A program made the translations under genes and the position numbers. A stretch of 39,461 nucleotides of DNA from Bradyrhizobium glycinis. Lineage in GTDB: Bacteria > Pseudomonadota > Alphaproteobacteria > Rhizobiales > Xanthobacteraceae. Positions 25,648 to 32,713 of the stretch are shown here, one piece after another. The stretch lies in the NCBI RefSeq assembly GCF_016031655.1, contig NZ_JACCHQ010000046.1, positions 1 through 39,461 of the forward strand, given 5' to 3'. Each line of letters opens with the position of its first letter. Within the stretch, counting starts at the first letter, position 1. A model generated the notes under the pieces. That model made no database searches and had not been told where the DNA came from. It was given only the letters and a program-made list of their open reading frames with translations.

Positions 25648-26112
25648 ATGCAGCGTTTCCAGCGCGCGCTCCTCGCCCTGATGTCGGCACTCGCGATCAC
25701 CGTGATCGCCGGCGTGTCGCATTTCGTTTCCACCACGGCCTCGGCCCAGACCGCAGGAAAGACCATGACCACAGCTTCAGGCTTGCAGATCACCGATTCC
25801 ACCGTCGGCACCGGCGCCTCGCCGCAGCCTGGTCAGATCTGCGTGATGCACTATACCGGCTGGCTCTATGAGAACGGCCAGAAGGGCAAGAAATTCGACA
25901 GCTCCGTCGATCGCAAGGAGCCGTTCGAATTCCCGATCGGCAAAAGCCGCGTCATCGCCGGCTGGGACGAGGGCGTTGCCTCGATGAAGGTCGGCGGCAA
26001 GCGCACGCTGATCATCCCGCCGCAGCTCGGCTACGGCGCCCGCGGTGCCGGCGGCGTGATCCCGCCGAACGCGACGCTGATGTTCGACGTGGAATTGCTC
26101 GCGGTGAAATAA
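25648..26112 (+). CDS. Exported FKBP-type peptidyl-prolyl cis-trans isomerase
   Basis: A 154-residue protein with a cleavable signal peptide (hydrophobic residues 8-28, cleavage after ASA33) and one FKBP domain. Conserved FK506-pocket elements are visible: VMHYTGWLYENGQKGKKFDSS, FEFPIGKSRVIAGWDEG, IPPQLGYGARGAGGVIPPNATLMFDVELL. It would assist proline-limited folding in the periplasm. Its position 62 bp behind the periplasmic aldehyde oxidase genes is suggestive of co-expression, though the intervening hairpin complicates that. A dispersed repeat and a strong terminator follow. Confidence 0.92.
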   Translation: MQRFQRALLALMSALAITVIAGVSHFVSTTASAQTAGKTMTTASGLQITDSTVGTGASPQPGQICVMHYTGWLYENGQKGKKFDSSVDRKEPFEFPIGKSRVIAGWDEGVASMKVGGKRTLIIPPQLGYGARGAGGVIPPNATLMFDVELLAVK

Positions 26113-26128
26113 CTGACGTCTCCACATC

Positions 26129-26215
26129 GTCATGCCCGGGCTCGTCCCGGGCATCCACGATCTTCGTGCCGCGTGGTCAAGACGTGGATGGCCGGGTCAA
26201 GCCCGGCCATGACGG
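26129..26215. repeat. Interspersed inverted repeat (GTCATGCCCGGG ... CCGGCCATGAC family)
   Basis: The left half is GTCATGCCCGGGCTCGTCCC followed by GGGCATCCACG. The right half mirrors it as CGTGGATGGCCGGGTCAAGC followed by CCGGCCATGAC. Each half is also a small hairpin. A degenerate relative lies at 10828-10998. It is located between the convergent FKBP and CsbD genes. Confidence 0.82.
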
Positions 26216-26234
26216 AGATGAAATCGATACAAAC

Positions 26235-26266
26235 AAAAAGACCGGCCTTGCGGCCGGTCTTTTCAT
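26235..26266. terminator. Bidirectional rho-independent terminator
   Basis: AAAAGACCGGCC (26236-26247) pairs exactly with GGCCGGTCTTTT (26252-26263) around a TTGC loop, giving T-runs on both strands. It should end the FKBP transcript on the plus strand and the CsbD transcript on the minus strand. Confidence 0.9.
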
Positions 26267-26283
26267 TTTCAATCCAGCGCGCG

Positions 26284-26502
26284 TCACTCCGCCGCGCGGC
26301 GAGCCGCAGCGGCGGCGCGATCCATCGCATCCTTCGCGGCGTCCTTGGCGTCGCCCATGGCCTGCTGGCCCTTGCCCTTGACTTCCTGCACCACGCCCTC
26401 GCCCTTCATGCGATCGGATCCGGTGGCTTCACCGACGCCCTGCTTGGCCTTGCCGATCGCCTCGTTGGCGGTGCCCTTGATCTTGTCGCTCGTGCTGCCC
26501 AT
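26284..26502 (-). CDS. CsbD family stress-response protein
   Basis: A 72-residue hydrophilic protein of the CsbD family: MGSTSDKIKGTANEAIGKAKQ, then GDRMKGEGVVQEVKGKGQ-like repeats and an Ala/Lys/Asp-rich helical tail. CsbD proteins are small general-stress proteins of unknown molecular function. ATG 26502 was chosen because AGGAG lies just upstream and the family N-terminus begins there; the longer in-frame extension is not conserved-looking. It is followed at once by the bidirectional terminator and is divergent from the cupin gene. Confidence 0.9.
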   Translation of the reverse strand: MGSTSDKIKGTANEAIGKAKQGVGEATGSDRMKGEGVVQEVKGKGQQAMGDAKDAAKDAMDRAAAAARRAAE

Positions 26503-26630
26503 GAAAATCTCCTCTCGATTTGCTTGGAATGACAACGCTGGGCGGCTACGAGGGTTCCGATTTTGGTATGGCTTGCGGCTGCGGCTTTGGGTTAGTTTGC
26601 CGCGCACGGAACCAACAGAAAGCAAGTCCC

Positions 26631-27149
26631 ATGACCGGCCATGACCATTCGCATTCCCACCATGACCATGGTCATCATCATGATGACCGCTGGAAACATG
26701 ACGGCGTGCGCGTCATTCCCGGCAATCAGCTCGATACCAACGTGCCGTCGACAGCGGGCATGGACCGTGCGGCCGCGATCAATTTCGCGCGCGTCGGCGC
26801 CCAGAAATTGTGGGCGGGCACCGTCAGCATCAAGCCGGATGCCAAGACCGGCGCGCATCACCACGGCCATCTCGAAAGCGTCATCTATGTCGTGAAGGGC
26901 AAGGCGCGCATGCGTTGGGGGGAGAGGCTGCAATTCACGGCGGAAGCCGGCCCCGGCGACTTCATTTTCGTCCCGCCCTACGTGCCCCACCAGGAGATCA
27001 ACGCCAGCCCCGACGAGGTGCTGGAATGCGTGCTGGTGCGCAGCGACGGCGAGGCGGTGGCGATCAACCTCGATATCGAGCCGGTCGAGAAGCCTGAGAC
27101 CGTGCTGTGGATCGACCCCGTGCACCGCGATCCCAACGAGAAGAAGTAA
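26631..27149 (+). CDS. Cupin-domain protein with histidine-rich N-terminus
   Basis: A 172-residue single cupin. The N-terminus has nine histidines among residues 4-17 (HDHSHSHHDHGHHH), a likely metal-binding tail. The cupin motif 1 is AHHHGHLESVIYVVKGKARMRWG and motif 2 is GDFIFVPPYVPHQE, giving a typical His-based metal site. The ATG at 26631 precedes the His tail. The role is unknown; such cupins may be dioxygenases, isomerases or binding proteins. It is followed by two VOC-family genes on the same strand, but gaps over 50 bp leave operon membership open. Confidence 0.85.
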   Translation: MTGHDHSHSHHDHGHHHDDRWKHDGVRVIPGNQLDTNVPSTAGMDRAAAINFARVGAQKLWAGTVSIKPDAKTGAHHHGHLESVIYVVKGKARMRWGERLQFTAEAGPGDFIFVPPYVPHQEINASPDEVLECVLVRSDGEAVAINLDIEPVEKPETVLWIDPVHRDPNEKK

Positions 27150-27278
27150 GGCTCTTCAGGAGGCCCCGGGGGGCGATGCGGCAGACCCCCGTGGATCGGG
27201 CCCAAAAAATTATCGGAAGCGGTGTCGGATGGCAGCTCGGTCGTCCGTCCTTGGGCAGAACCCGCCAAGGAGCTTCCG

Positions 27279-27707
27279 ATGCCCAAGATGATCTTCGTCA
27301 GCCTGCCGGTGACCGACCTGAAGCGCGCGACCGCCTTCTATGAGGCCGTCGGCGCGGTCAGGAATCCGCAATTCTGCGACGACACGACGTCCTGCATGGC
27401 CTTTTCCGAGGCCATCTACGTCATGCTCACGACGCACGACAAATTTCGCCAGTTCACGCCGAAGCCGATTGCGGATGCCAGGATCTCGAACCAGGTGCTG
27501 CTCTGCCTGTCCGCGGACACCCGTGACGACGTTGACGACATCGTCGGCAAGGCCGAGGCGGCCGGCGGCCTGGCCGATCCCAGCCCCAAGGACGAATACA
27601 GCTTCATGTACGGCCGCAGCTTCGAGGATCCGGATGGCCACATGTGGGGCGTGAACTGGATGGATCTTTCGGCCGCCCCTCTGCAGCCCGACTTGGCGAG
27701 CGTCTGA
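27279..27707 (+). CDS. VOC family protein (glyoxalase/bleomycin-resistance fold)
   Basis: A 142-residue protein beginning MPKMIFVSLPVTDLKRATAFYEAVG, with the second half ending GRSFEDPDGHMWGVNWMD. This is the paired beta-alpha-beta-beta-beta arrangement of the vicinal oxygen chelate superfamily. ATG 27279 is preferred over an upstream in-frame start because AAGGAG precedes it and the fold begins immediately. The substrate is unknown; it need not be a glyoxalase. The next VOC gene starts 51 bp later. Confidence 0.87.
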   Translation: MPKMIFVSLPVTDLKRATAFYEAVGAVRNPQFCDDTTSCMAFSEAIYVMLTTHDKFRQFTPKPIADARISNQVLLCLSADTRDDVDDIVGKAEAAGGLADPSPKDEYSFMYGRSFEDPDGHMWGVNWMDLSAAPLQPDLASV

Positions 27708-27758
27708 TTGGCGAACGCCTGAGCCGAAACCACGCAAACCTGAAGAGGATCATTCACC

Positions 27759-28247
27759 ATGTCCAAGCTCGTGCCCTGCATGTGGTTCGACGGCGATGCC
27801 GAGGACGCTGCAAAATTCTACGTCTCGCTGGTCCCGAATTCGGCGATCACGCACGTTCAGCGCAACGTTGCGGACGGCCCCTCCGGCAAGGAAGGCTCCG
27901 TGCTCGTCGTCGAGTTCACCGTGGCCGGACAGCCGCTGGTCGCGCTCAATGGCGGCATGAAGATGGAATACACCCACGCGATCTCGCTGATGATCCATTG
28001 CGACGACCAGGCAGAGGTCGACAGCGTCTGGAAGGCGTTCCTCGCCAATGGCGGCAAGGAGGAGCGGTGCGGCTGGTTGAGGGATCGCTGGGGCGTGGCC
28101 TGGCAAATCGTGCCGAAGGTGATGTTCGAGTTCCTGTCGAGCTCGGACAAGGCCGCCGCCGCGCGCGCAATGCAGGCGATGATGAAGATGGTGAAGCTGG
28201 ACGTCGAGGTATTGCGGCGCGCGTTCGAGGGCAAGTCGGCGGCGTGA
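27759..28247 (+). CDS. VOC family protein, PhnB-like (3-demethylubiquinone methyltransferase-type fold)
   Basis: A 162-residue protein opening MSKLVPCMWFDGDAEDAAKFYVSLVPNS, characteristic of the PhnB-like branch of the vicinal oxygen chelate superfamily. It has the matching second module (SLMIHCDDQAEVDSVWKAF, GWLRDRWGVAWQIVP) and a helical C-terminal tail. Older annotation calls this family 3-demethylubiquinone-9 methyltransferase, but no methyltransferase motif is present. It is paired in tandem with another VOC gene. Transcription probably ends in the following inverted repeat. Confidence 0.88.
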   Translation: MSKLVPCMWFDGDAEDAAKFYVSLVPNSAITHVQRNVADGPSGKEGSVLVVEFTVAGQPLVALNGGMKMEYTHAISLMIHCDDQAEVDSVWKAFLANGGKEERCGWLRDRWGVAWQIVPKVMFEFLSSSDKAAAARAMQAMMKMVKLDVEVLRRAFEGKSAA

Positions 28248-28263
28248 CACCAGCACGGGTGCT

Positions 28264-28353
28264 GTAGGGTGGGCAAAGGCGCTCTTGCGCCGTGCCCACC
28301 ATCTGTCTCCGATTGAGAGAGGTGGTGGGCACGCTTCGCTTTGCCCACCCTAC
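28264..28353. repeat. Interspersed inverted repeat (GTAGGGTGGGCAAAG family)
   Basis: It begins GTAGGGTGGGCAAAGGCGCT and ends with the near-complementary CGCTTTGCCCACCCTAC. The inner parts CCGTGCCCACCA and TGGTGGGCACG also pair. A shorter, degraded relative lies at 38686-38771. It is placed between the convergent VOC and barrel genes, where it may act as a terminator. Confidence 0.87.
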
Positions 28354-28362
28354 GAAACTGTC

Positions 28363-29538
28363 TCAGTAATTTATTCTCAGCCCCACGCCGCCATGGATCG
28401 TGTTGCCGACCGGCTGCGGGCCGAGCGTGCCGTTGGCGAAGAGGTCCACGATCCAGCCCTTCTGCACGCGGAAGCCGAGGCGGCCGCCATATTCGAACCA
28501 GCCCTGGTTGCCCATGGTCGGCACCACCGTGCCCTGTCCGGTCACCGTGGCGACGATGCCGCTGTGGCTGGCGAAGGATTGCACCCAGCCGCCATTGATG
28601 TTGGTCTCGATGTTGCTGCCGAACAGATGCGTCCACTGACCGCCGATCTTGACGAGGCTGGTGCGGTCGGTGCCATCAGCGATGCTGGCGCCGAACGGAT
28701 TGAACGCCACCGCGCCGTCGCTATAGCCGGAGACGCGTTGCCAGAGCTGCCAGACCTCGATCGAGGCCGCGACCTCGTCGCGCGGCGAAAGGCGGCTGAT
28801 CCAGCCGGCCCGGCCGTAGACGGCGTAGTTGGACGCGTTGGTCGAGCTCGTCACGCTCACCGGGGCGAGGCTGGTGTCGTAGCTGCGCGTGTAGCGCGCC
28901 TTCTCCCATGGGGTCAGGATCGCGCCGACGTCGAAGAAGGGGCGCGACGAGCCCCAGTCGGTGAAGTCGTAGCGCAGCGCGAAAGCGCCGATCGGTGCGC
29001 TCGTGATCTTGTAGCCGCCCTCGTTATAATGCGTGTAGGCAATGCCGGCGAGCAGCGACAGATTGTTGGTCAGCTCCTTGCGTCCGTGGATGCCGGCCGA
29101 GAACGAGCCGGCCGAGCCGAACGCGCTGATGCAGTCGCCGCAATTGATCTGCTCGTTCACGCCGAGCAGCACCGTTCCGAGCACCCGGTTGGTGATCATC
29201 TGGTTGAAGCGCTGATTGGCGAGGCCGCCGATCGAATTGCCGCTGGAATCCGCGCCGGTCGGCGTCGGGCTCGGCGACGGATACGGGCTGGGCGAGGGCG
29301 AGGGATAGGGGCTCGGCGACGGGGACGGGTTGGGCGACGGAGAATATGTCGGTGTCGGTGACGGCGAATAAGTCGGCGTTGGCGACGGCGAATAGGTCGG
29401 GTAGGGGGTCGGCTCGCCGCATTCGATTTCGCAGCCCGCCTGGGCCGCCGCTTGACGAACATCGAACGCGACGAACGCAAGCGCAGCGACCACGGTCAGC
29501 AGGCCGGTGAGGAAGAGCCGGAAGTTGAAGTTCGCCAT
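28363..29538 (-). CDS. Outer-membrane beta-barrel protein with Ser/Pro/Thr-repeat N-terminal stalk
   Basis: A 391-residue secreted protein. The signal peptide spans about residues 1-34 (LFLTGLLTVVAALAFVAFDVRQAAAQA). A Cys pair CEIEC and a low-complexity stalk (about 42-93) follow, built of YSPSPTPT octads and PYPSPSPS units. After GADSSGNSIGGL comes a region of about 280 residues with alternating strands ending in the aromatic RINY, typical of an autotransporter-like or other outer-membrane barrel. A second Cys pair (CGDC) lies near the junction. No enzymatic passenger is present. It starts 2 bp after the stop of the FecR-domain gene and is divergent, beyond that gene, from a PMT-type mannosyltransferase. 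Function is unknown; a stalked surface protein is the best guess. Confidence 0.78.
   Translation of the reverse strand: MANFNFRLFLTGLLTVVAALAFVAFDVRQAAAQAGCEIECGEPTPYPTYSPSPTPTYSPSPTPTYSPSPNPSPSPSPYPSPSPSPYPSPSPTPTGADSSGNSIGGLANQRFNQMITNRVLGTVLLGVNEQINCGDCISAFGSAGSFSAGIHGRKELTNNLSLLAGIAYTHYNEGGYKITSAPIGAFALRYDFTDWGSSRPFFDVGAILTPWEKARYTRSYDTSLAPVSVTSSTNASNYAVYGRAGWISRLSPRDEVAASIEVWQLWQRVSGYSDGAVAFNPFGASIADGTDRTSLVKIGGQWTHLFGSNIETNINGGWVQSFASHSGIVATVTGQGTVVPTMGNQGWFEYGGRLGFRVQKGWIVDLFANGTLGPQPVGNTIHGGVGLRINY
29258..29406 (-). repeat. Coding minisatellite for the Ser/Pro/Thr stalk
   Basis: About three imperfect 24-bp units (plus-strand form GGCGACGGCGAATAAGTCGG with slight variants) encode YSPSPTPT. 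Beside them are shorter degenerate units encoding PYPSPSPS. All unit lengths are multiples of three, so gain or loss of units would change the stalk length without a frameshift. Confidence 0.75.
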
Positions 29539-29540
29539 CG

Positions 29541-30242
29541 TCAGCGTCCGCACAGTATGGCGTCGTCCTGGACGGCAGGCGTGATGGTCGGCGAGGCGCT
29601 GGCGTACTGGTTGACTGCGCATAACCCGGCACTCGCGGCGCAATTGGCGGCGAAGGTCCAGGGCGGCGTGTTGGTCTTGGTGATGCTCACCTTGCCGCCG
29701 GTCGAGGTGATGATGGCGGTGTCGCCGGGCTGGGTGAGTTGCACGCACTGGCCGCTCTTCGTGCAGACGCTGGCCGCGCCGTCCTGAAGCACGACGACGG
29801 AGCGACCGCGCTGCGAGAGAATATCGAGCGTCGTGCCGCGCACGCCGATGGTGGCGAGCGGCGTCGTGATCTTGTAGGCCGCCTTGTCGGAGTGTCCGGT
29901 GACGAAGCGGAATGCGCCGGTGGTCATGCGGATCGCGACGTCACGATAGCTGTGCTCGTCATTGAAGACGGTGCGGTCGAGCTTCAGCGTGGCGCTCGGC
30001 CCGAGCGACAGATTGGTGCTGTCAGCCATCACGAGGCGCGCCGCGCTGTCGGCGCCGGTCCGCACGGTCTCGTCGCGCAGCATGCTGTCGCCGACATTGA
30101 TCGGCGTCGTGGTCGCGGCGACGCGCACCACTTCGTTCTGGATGACGACAGCCTGGCCGACACGCGTCTGCGCTTCGGCGCCTGATGTCGCGCAGATTGC
30201 GGCCGTGAGCAGTGTGGAGAAAAGCCAAAAACGCAAATTCAT
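29541..30242 (-). CDS. Periplasmic FecR-domain protein
   Basis: A 233-residue exported protein. The signal peptide is residues 1-24 (LFSTLLTAAICATSGAEA, cleavage before QTRVGQ). The next 120 residues form a FecR-like domain (VGDSMLRDETVRTGADSAARLVMADSTNLSLGPSATLKLD, TTGAFRFVTGHSDKAAYKITTPLATIGVRGTTLDI). No anti-sigma cytoplasmic part, transmembrane helix or ECF sigma gene is present, so it is not a classical FecR. The C-terminal part has several cysteines (CTKSGQC and three later). ATG 30242 starts the signal peptide. It is coupled to the barrel gene (2-bp gap), implying that the two products act together. Confidence 0.83.
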   Translation of the reverse strand: MNLRFWLFSTLLTAAICATSGAEAQTRVGQAVVIQNEVVRVAATTTPINVGDSMLRDETVRTGADSAARLVMADSTNLSLGPSATLKLDRTVFNDEHSYRDVAIRMTTGAFRFVTGHSDKAAYKITTPLATIGVRGTTLDILSQRGRSVVVLQDGAASVCTKSGQCVQLTQPGDTAIITSTGGKVSITKTNTPPWTFAANCAASAGLCAVNQYASASPTITPAVQDDAILCGR

Positions 30243-30433
30243 TTCGCAACCGATCGATGTGTCCCTGATCGTACCGGATCGCGCGCGCTTCTGATGTGGC
30301 GGAATTATCACAAGCGGCGCGGGACGTGCGTCATGCTTAGTGACAGTTGCGGCAGAATGCGTTCAATGACGGGAAGCAGTTTGTTTTTCTCCGCGGTGAA
30401 GCCAATTTGCCACGCAAGACAGCCCCACAAGAG

Positions 30434-31723
30434 ATGCTCGAATTGCCTGCGGTTCCGGAGGTGTCGCGGAGTGCAGTGATCGCTGTCGCGATCTTCCTGA
30501 TCGGGCATCTGGCGCTCTTGATCGGCGTCGTCACGCCGGAAAAATTCGTGTTCGACGAGGTGCACTACGTGCCGGCGGCGCGCCAGATGCTGACGCCCGC
30601 GATGTCGCAGCCGATGCTCAATCCGATGCATCCGCCACTGGCGAAGGAGCTGATCGCGGCATCGATCGCAACGTTCGGCGACAACGCGCTCGGCTGGCGT
30701 TATCCCGCGACCTTGTTCGGCGCGCTCGCGATCGTCGCGATCTATCTGTGCGGACTTGCGCTGTTCGCAGTCCAGGGGCCGGCGATCGCCGCCGCGCTGA
30801 TCGCGGCCTTCAACCAGATGCTGTACGTCCAGGCGCGCATCGCGATGCTGGATATCTTTGCGCTCGGCTTCGGCCTGCTCGCCACCGCCGCCTTCATGCA
30901 CGGGTTTCGCAGAGAGCGGCCGCAAGCGCCGTTCGCGGTGGCGGGCAGCCTGTTCGGCCTTGCGGCCGCGTGTAAATGGAGCGGCCTGTTCCCGCTTGGC
31001 GTCTGCATCGGCGTTGTTGGGGTGATCCGCCTGATGCAGAGCTGGCACACGCTGTTCGCCGATGCGAAGCCGGACGACTGGTATCGGCCGGAGCTTTGGC
31101 CCGGCCTGAAGCTGCATCATGTCGCGCTCTGCTTCGCCGTCCTGCCAGCGATGGCTTATCTTGCCGCCTTCGTTCCGCTCTACGGATTGTCGGTGCCGGA
31201 CTTGGTCGAGGCGCAGCGGCGGATCTTTGCCGACAACACCACGACGGCAATCGCCGGCCACACCTATATGAGCGCATGGCCGTCCTGGCCGCTGCTTGCG
31301 CGCCCGGTCTGGTTCCTGTTCGATAAGACCGCGGAGGACCACGTCTCCGCGATCGTCTTCCTCGGCAATCCGCTCGTGTTGTGGACGGCTCTGCCTGCGC
31401 TCGCCATGGTGCTGCGCGATTTCATCGTGGCACGGCGCTGGGATGCATTCCTGATCGCGGCATTCTACTTCGGTCCCTGGCTCGCTTGGGCGTTGCTGCC
31501 GCGCACGCTGGGCTTCATCTATTACTATCTGCCGGCCGCGACCGCGGCGTCCCTGGCACTGGTCTACGTGCTGCGCCGCGAGGGGCTGCCGCGCTGGCTG
31601 TTGTGGGCCTATGTCGGCGTCGCGGCGGCCGGCTTTGCGGTGATGCTGCCGATTTCCGCGGCCTTCGTCGGCACCTCGATGGGGAGCTTCAACCGGCTGA
31701 TGCTTTTCCAAAGCTGGATATGA
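30434..31723 (+). CDS. Polytopic PMT-family (GT39) glycosyltransferase, probable protein O-mannosyltransferase
   Basis: A membrane protein of about 429 residues with ten or more predicted helices. The first external loop carries FVFDEVHYVPAAR, whose Asp41-Glu42 is the catalytic acidic pair of the PMT/GT-C fold. HPPLAKELIA (66-75), ACKWSGLFPLG and FIYYYLPA are further PMT hallmarks. These enzymes transfer mannose or another sugar from a polyprenyl-phosphate donor to exported acceptors. The start is uncertain: ATG 30434 precedes the first helix, but an in-frame TTG at 30347 would add 29 residues; neither has a strong ribosome binding site. It is divergent from the FecR/barrel operon, whose Ser/Thr/Pro-rich stalk is a plausible acceptor. 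A rho-independent terminator follows. Confidence 0.85.
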   Translation: MLELPAVPEVSRSAVIAVAIFLIGHLALLIGVVTPEKFVFDEVHYVPAARQMLTPAMSQPMLNPMHPPLAKELIAASIATFGDNALGWRYPATLFGALAIVAIYLCGLALFAVQGPAIAAALIAAFNQMLYVQARIAMLDIFALGFGLLATAAFMHGFRRERPQAPFAVAGSLFGLAAACKWSGLFPLGVCIGVVGVIRLMQSWHTLFADAKPDDWYRPELWPGLKLHHVALCFAVLPAMAYLAAFVPLYGLSVPDLVEAQRRIFADNTTTAIAGHTYMSAWPSWPLLARPVWFLFDKTAEDHVSAIVFLGNPLVLWTALPALAMVLRDFIVARRWDAFLIAAFYFGPWLAWALLPRTLGFIYYYLPAATAASLALVYVLRREGLPRWLLWAYVGVAAAGFAVMLPISAAFVGTSMGSFNRLMLFQSWI

Positions 31724-31726
31724 TTT

Positions 31727-31762
31727 CGCCGCCTGCCGGGCTGCGGCAGGCGGCGTGTTTTA
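31727..31762 (+). terminator. Rho-independent terminator of the PMT-family gene
   Basis: CGCCGCCTGCC (31727-31737) pairs exactly with GGCAGGCGGCG (31745-31755), followed by TGTTTTAC. It begins 4 bases after the stop codon. Confidence 0.85.
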
Positions 31763-31777
31763 CTCGGGAGCCGAGAG

Positions 31778-32419
31778 TTACTTCGCCGCGGTCTTGGTGT
31801 CCATGTTCACGACCTGAACGCGGCGGTTGACCGGGGCGGCACCATTGGCGGCATCCTTCAGCTTGGTCTCGCCGTAGCCGACGGTGACCAGATCGGCGCC
31901 GTTGAGGCCGTAATTCTGCACCAGGTACTTCTTGATGGTGTCAGCACGCCGCTCGGAGAGCCCTTGATTGTACTCCTCGCCGCCGATCGCGTCGGTGTGG
32001 CCGGCGACCACGAAGGTCGAGCCCTTCAGCGCCGGATCGGACAGCGCCTTGCCGAGCGCTTGGACCGAGGCCACCGACGTCTTGGCAATGTCGGCCGAGT
32101 TGTAATCGAACTGGATCTCCAGATCGATCTTCGGCTTGGTTGCAGCCAATTCGGCGATCTGCTCGCGCTCGCCAGTCGAGAGCGAGCGGGTCGAGCGGTT
32201 GCGCACGGTGTTCAGGAAACTCGCTTCCTTGGCCTGCGCGGTCGTGTCGGCCTGGGGGCCAACGGACAGGCCGCGGGTCGCCGGCTTCGGCTTCAGCGCA
32301 TCGACGATCTGGCCGGCGGAGATGTTGTTGTCGCCAGCCAGTGCAAGGCTCGCCGTCATCGACAGGACGGCTGTCAGGGTGATCGCCGTCAGTCCAAAAG
32401 ACTTATTGAAATGGGTCAT
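31778..32419 (-). CDS. OmpA family outer-membrane/peptidoglycan-binding protein
   Basis: A 213-residue exported protein with a signal peptide (residues 1-28, ending SLALA before GDNN). A Lys/Ala/Ser linker region follows, then a C-terminal OmpA-like domain from about residue 98 (IQFDYNSADIAKTSVASVQALGKAL, VAGHTDAIGGEEYNQGLSERRADTIKKYL, VTVGYGETKLKD, NRRVQVV). This domain binds diaminopimelate of peptidoglycan. There is no N-terminal barrel, and no lipobox cysteine at the cleavage site. The ATG has GAGGAT upstream. A perfect CRP-type palindrome is centred about 79 bp before the start. Confidence 0.92.
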   Translation of the reverse strand: MTHFNKSFGLTAITLTAVLSMTASLALAGDNNISAGQIVDALKPKPATRGLSVGPQADTTAQAKEASFLNTVRNRSTRSLSTGEREQIAELAATKPKIDLEIQFDYNSADIAKTSVASVQALGKALSDPALKGSTFVVAGHTDAIGGEEYNQGLSERRADTIKKYLVQNYGLNGADLVTVGYGETKLKDAANGAAPVNRRVQVVNMDTKTAAK

Positions 32420-32452
32420 CGTGGTATCCTCGCTGTTACGCCTGATGGCGAT

Positions 32453-32506
32453 TTGATGCTGCGAGCGTAGGGCAGGTTCAACGGCTCTGATGTGATCTTA
32501 GTCACA
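32453..32506 (-). promoter_or_regulatory. Candidate promoter and CRP-type operator of the OmpA-family gene
   Basis: TGTGATCTTAGTCACA (32491-32506) matches the TGTGA-N6-TCACA consensus of cAMP receptor protein exactly and is flanked by a further complementary A/T. On the minus strand TTGAAC (32476-32481) and CATCAA (32453-32458), spaced 17 bp, are weak promoter boxes. They would place the palindrome at about -52. The regulator's identity is unknown. Confidence 0.55.
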
Positions 32507-32713
32507 TGCGAAACGGCGAGCCGAGGTCACTGTGGTCCGGTTCGATCGGCCGCAATCCGCTTTCGAATCGGCGGGTCACAAGTTCCAATAAACCTTCTTG
32601 AGCGTCGCAAAGGCGCCTCACCGCCCCTCCGCGAACAAGGATTTGTCCAGTTGCCCGGCTAGAACGCTTCAATCATTCGACAATTCGTCAGCGAGGGGGC
32701 CGAGTTCCGTCCG

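Noticed and set aside
26520..26630. Longer N-terminus for the cupin protein
   Set aside because: The upstream in-frame extension is Gly/Cys-rich without conservation-like features, overlaps the divergent CsbD promoter, and the His-tail ATG gives a better start.
29258..29406. Regularly spaced repeats that could be taken for a CRISPR array
   Set aside because: The units are 24 bp, contiguous without spacers, in frame, and encode a Ser/Pro/Thr stalk; no cas genes are nearby.
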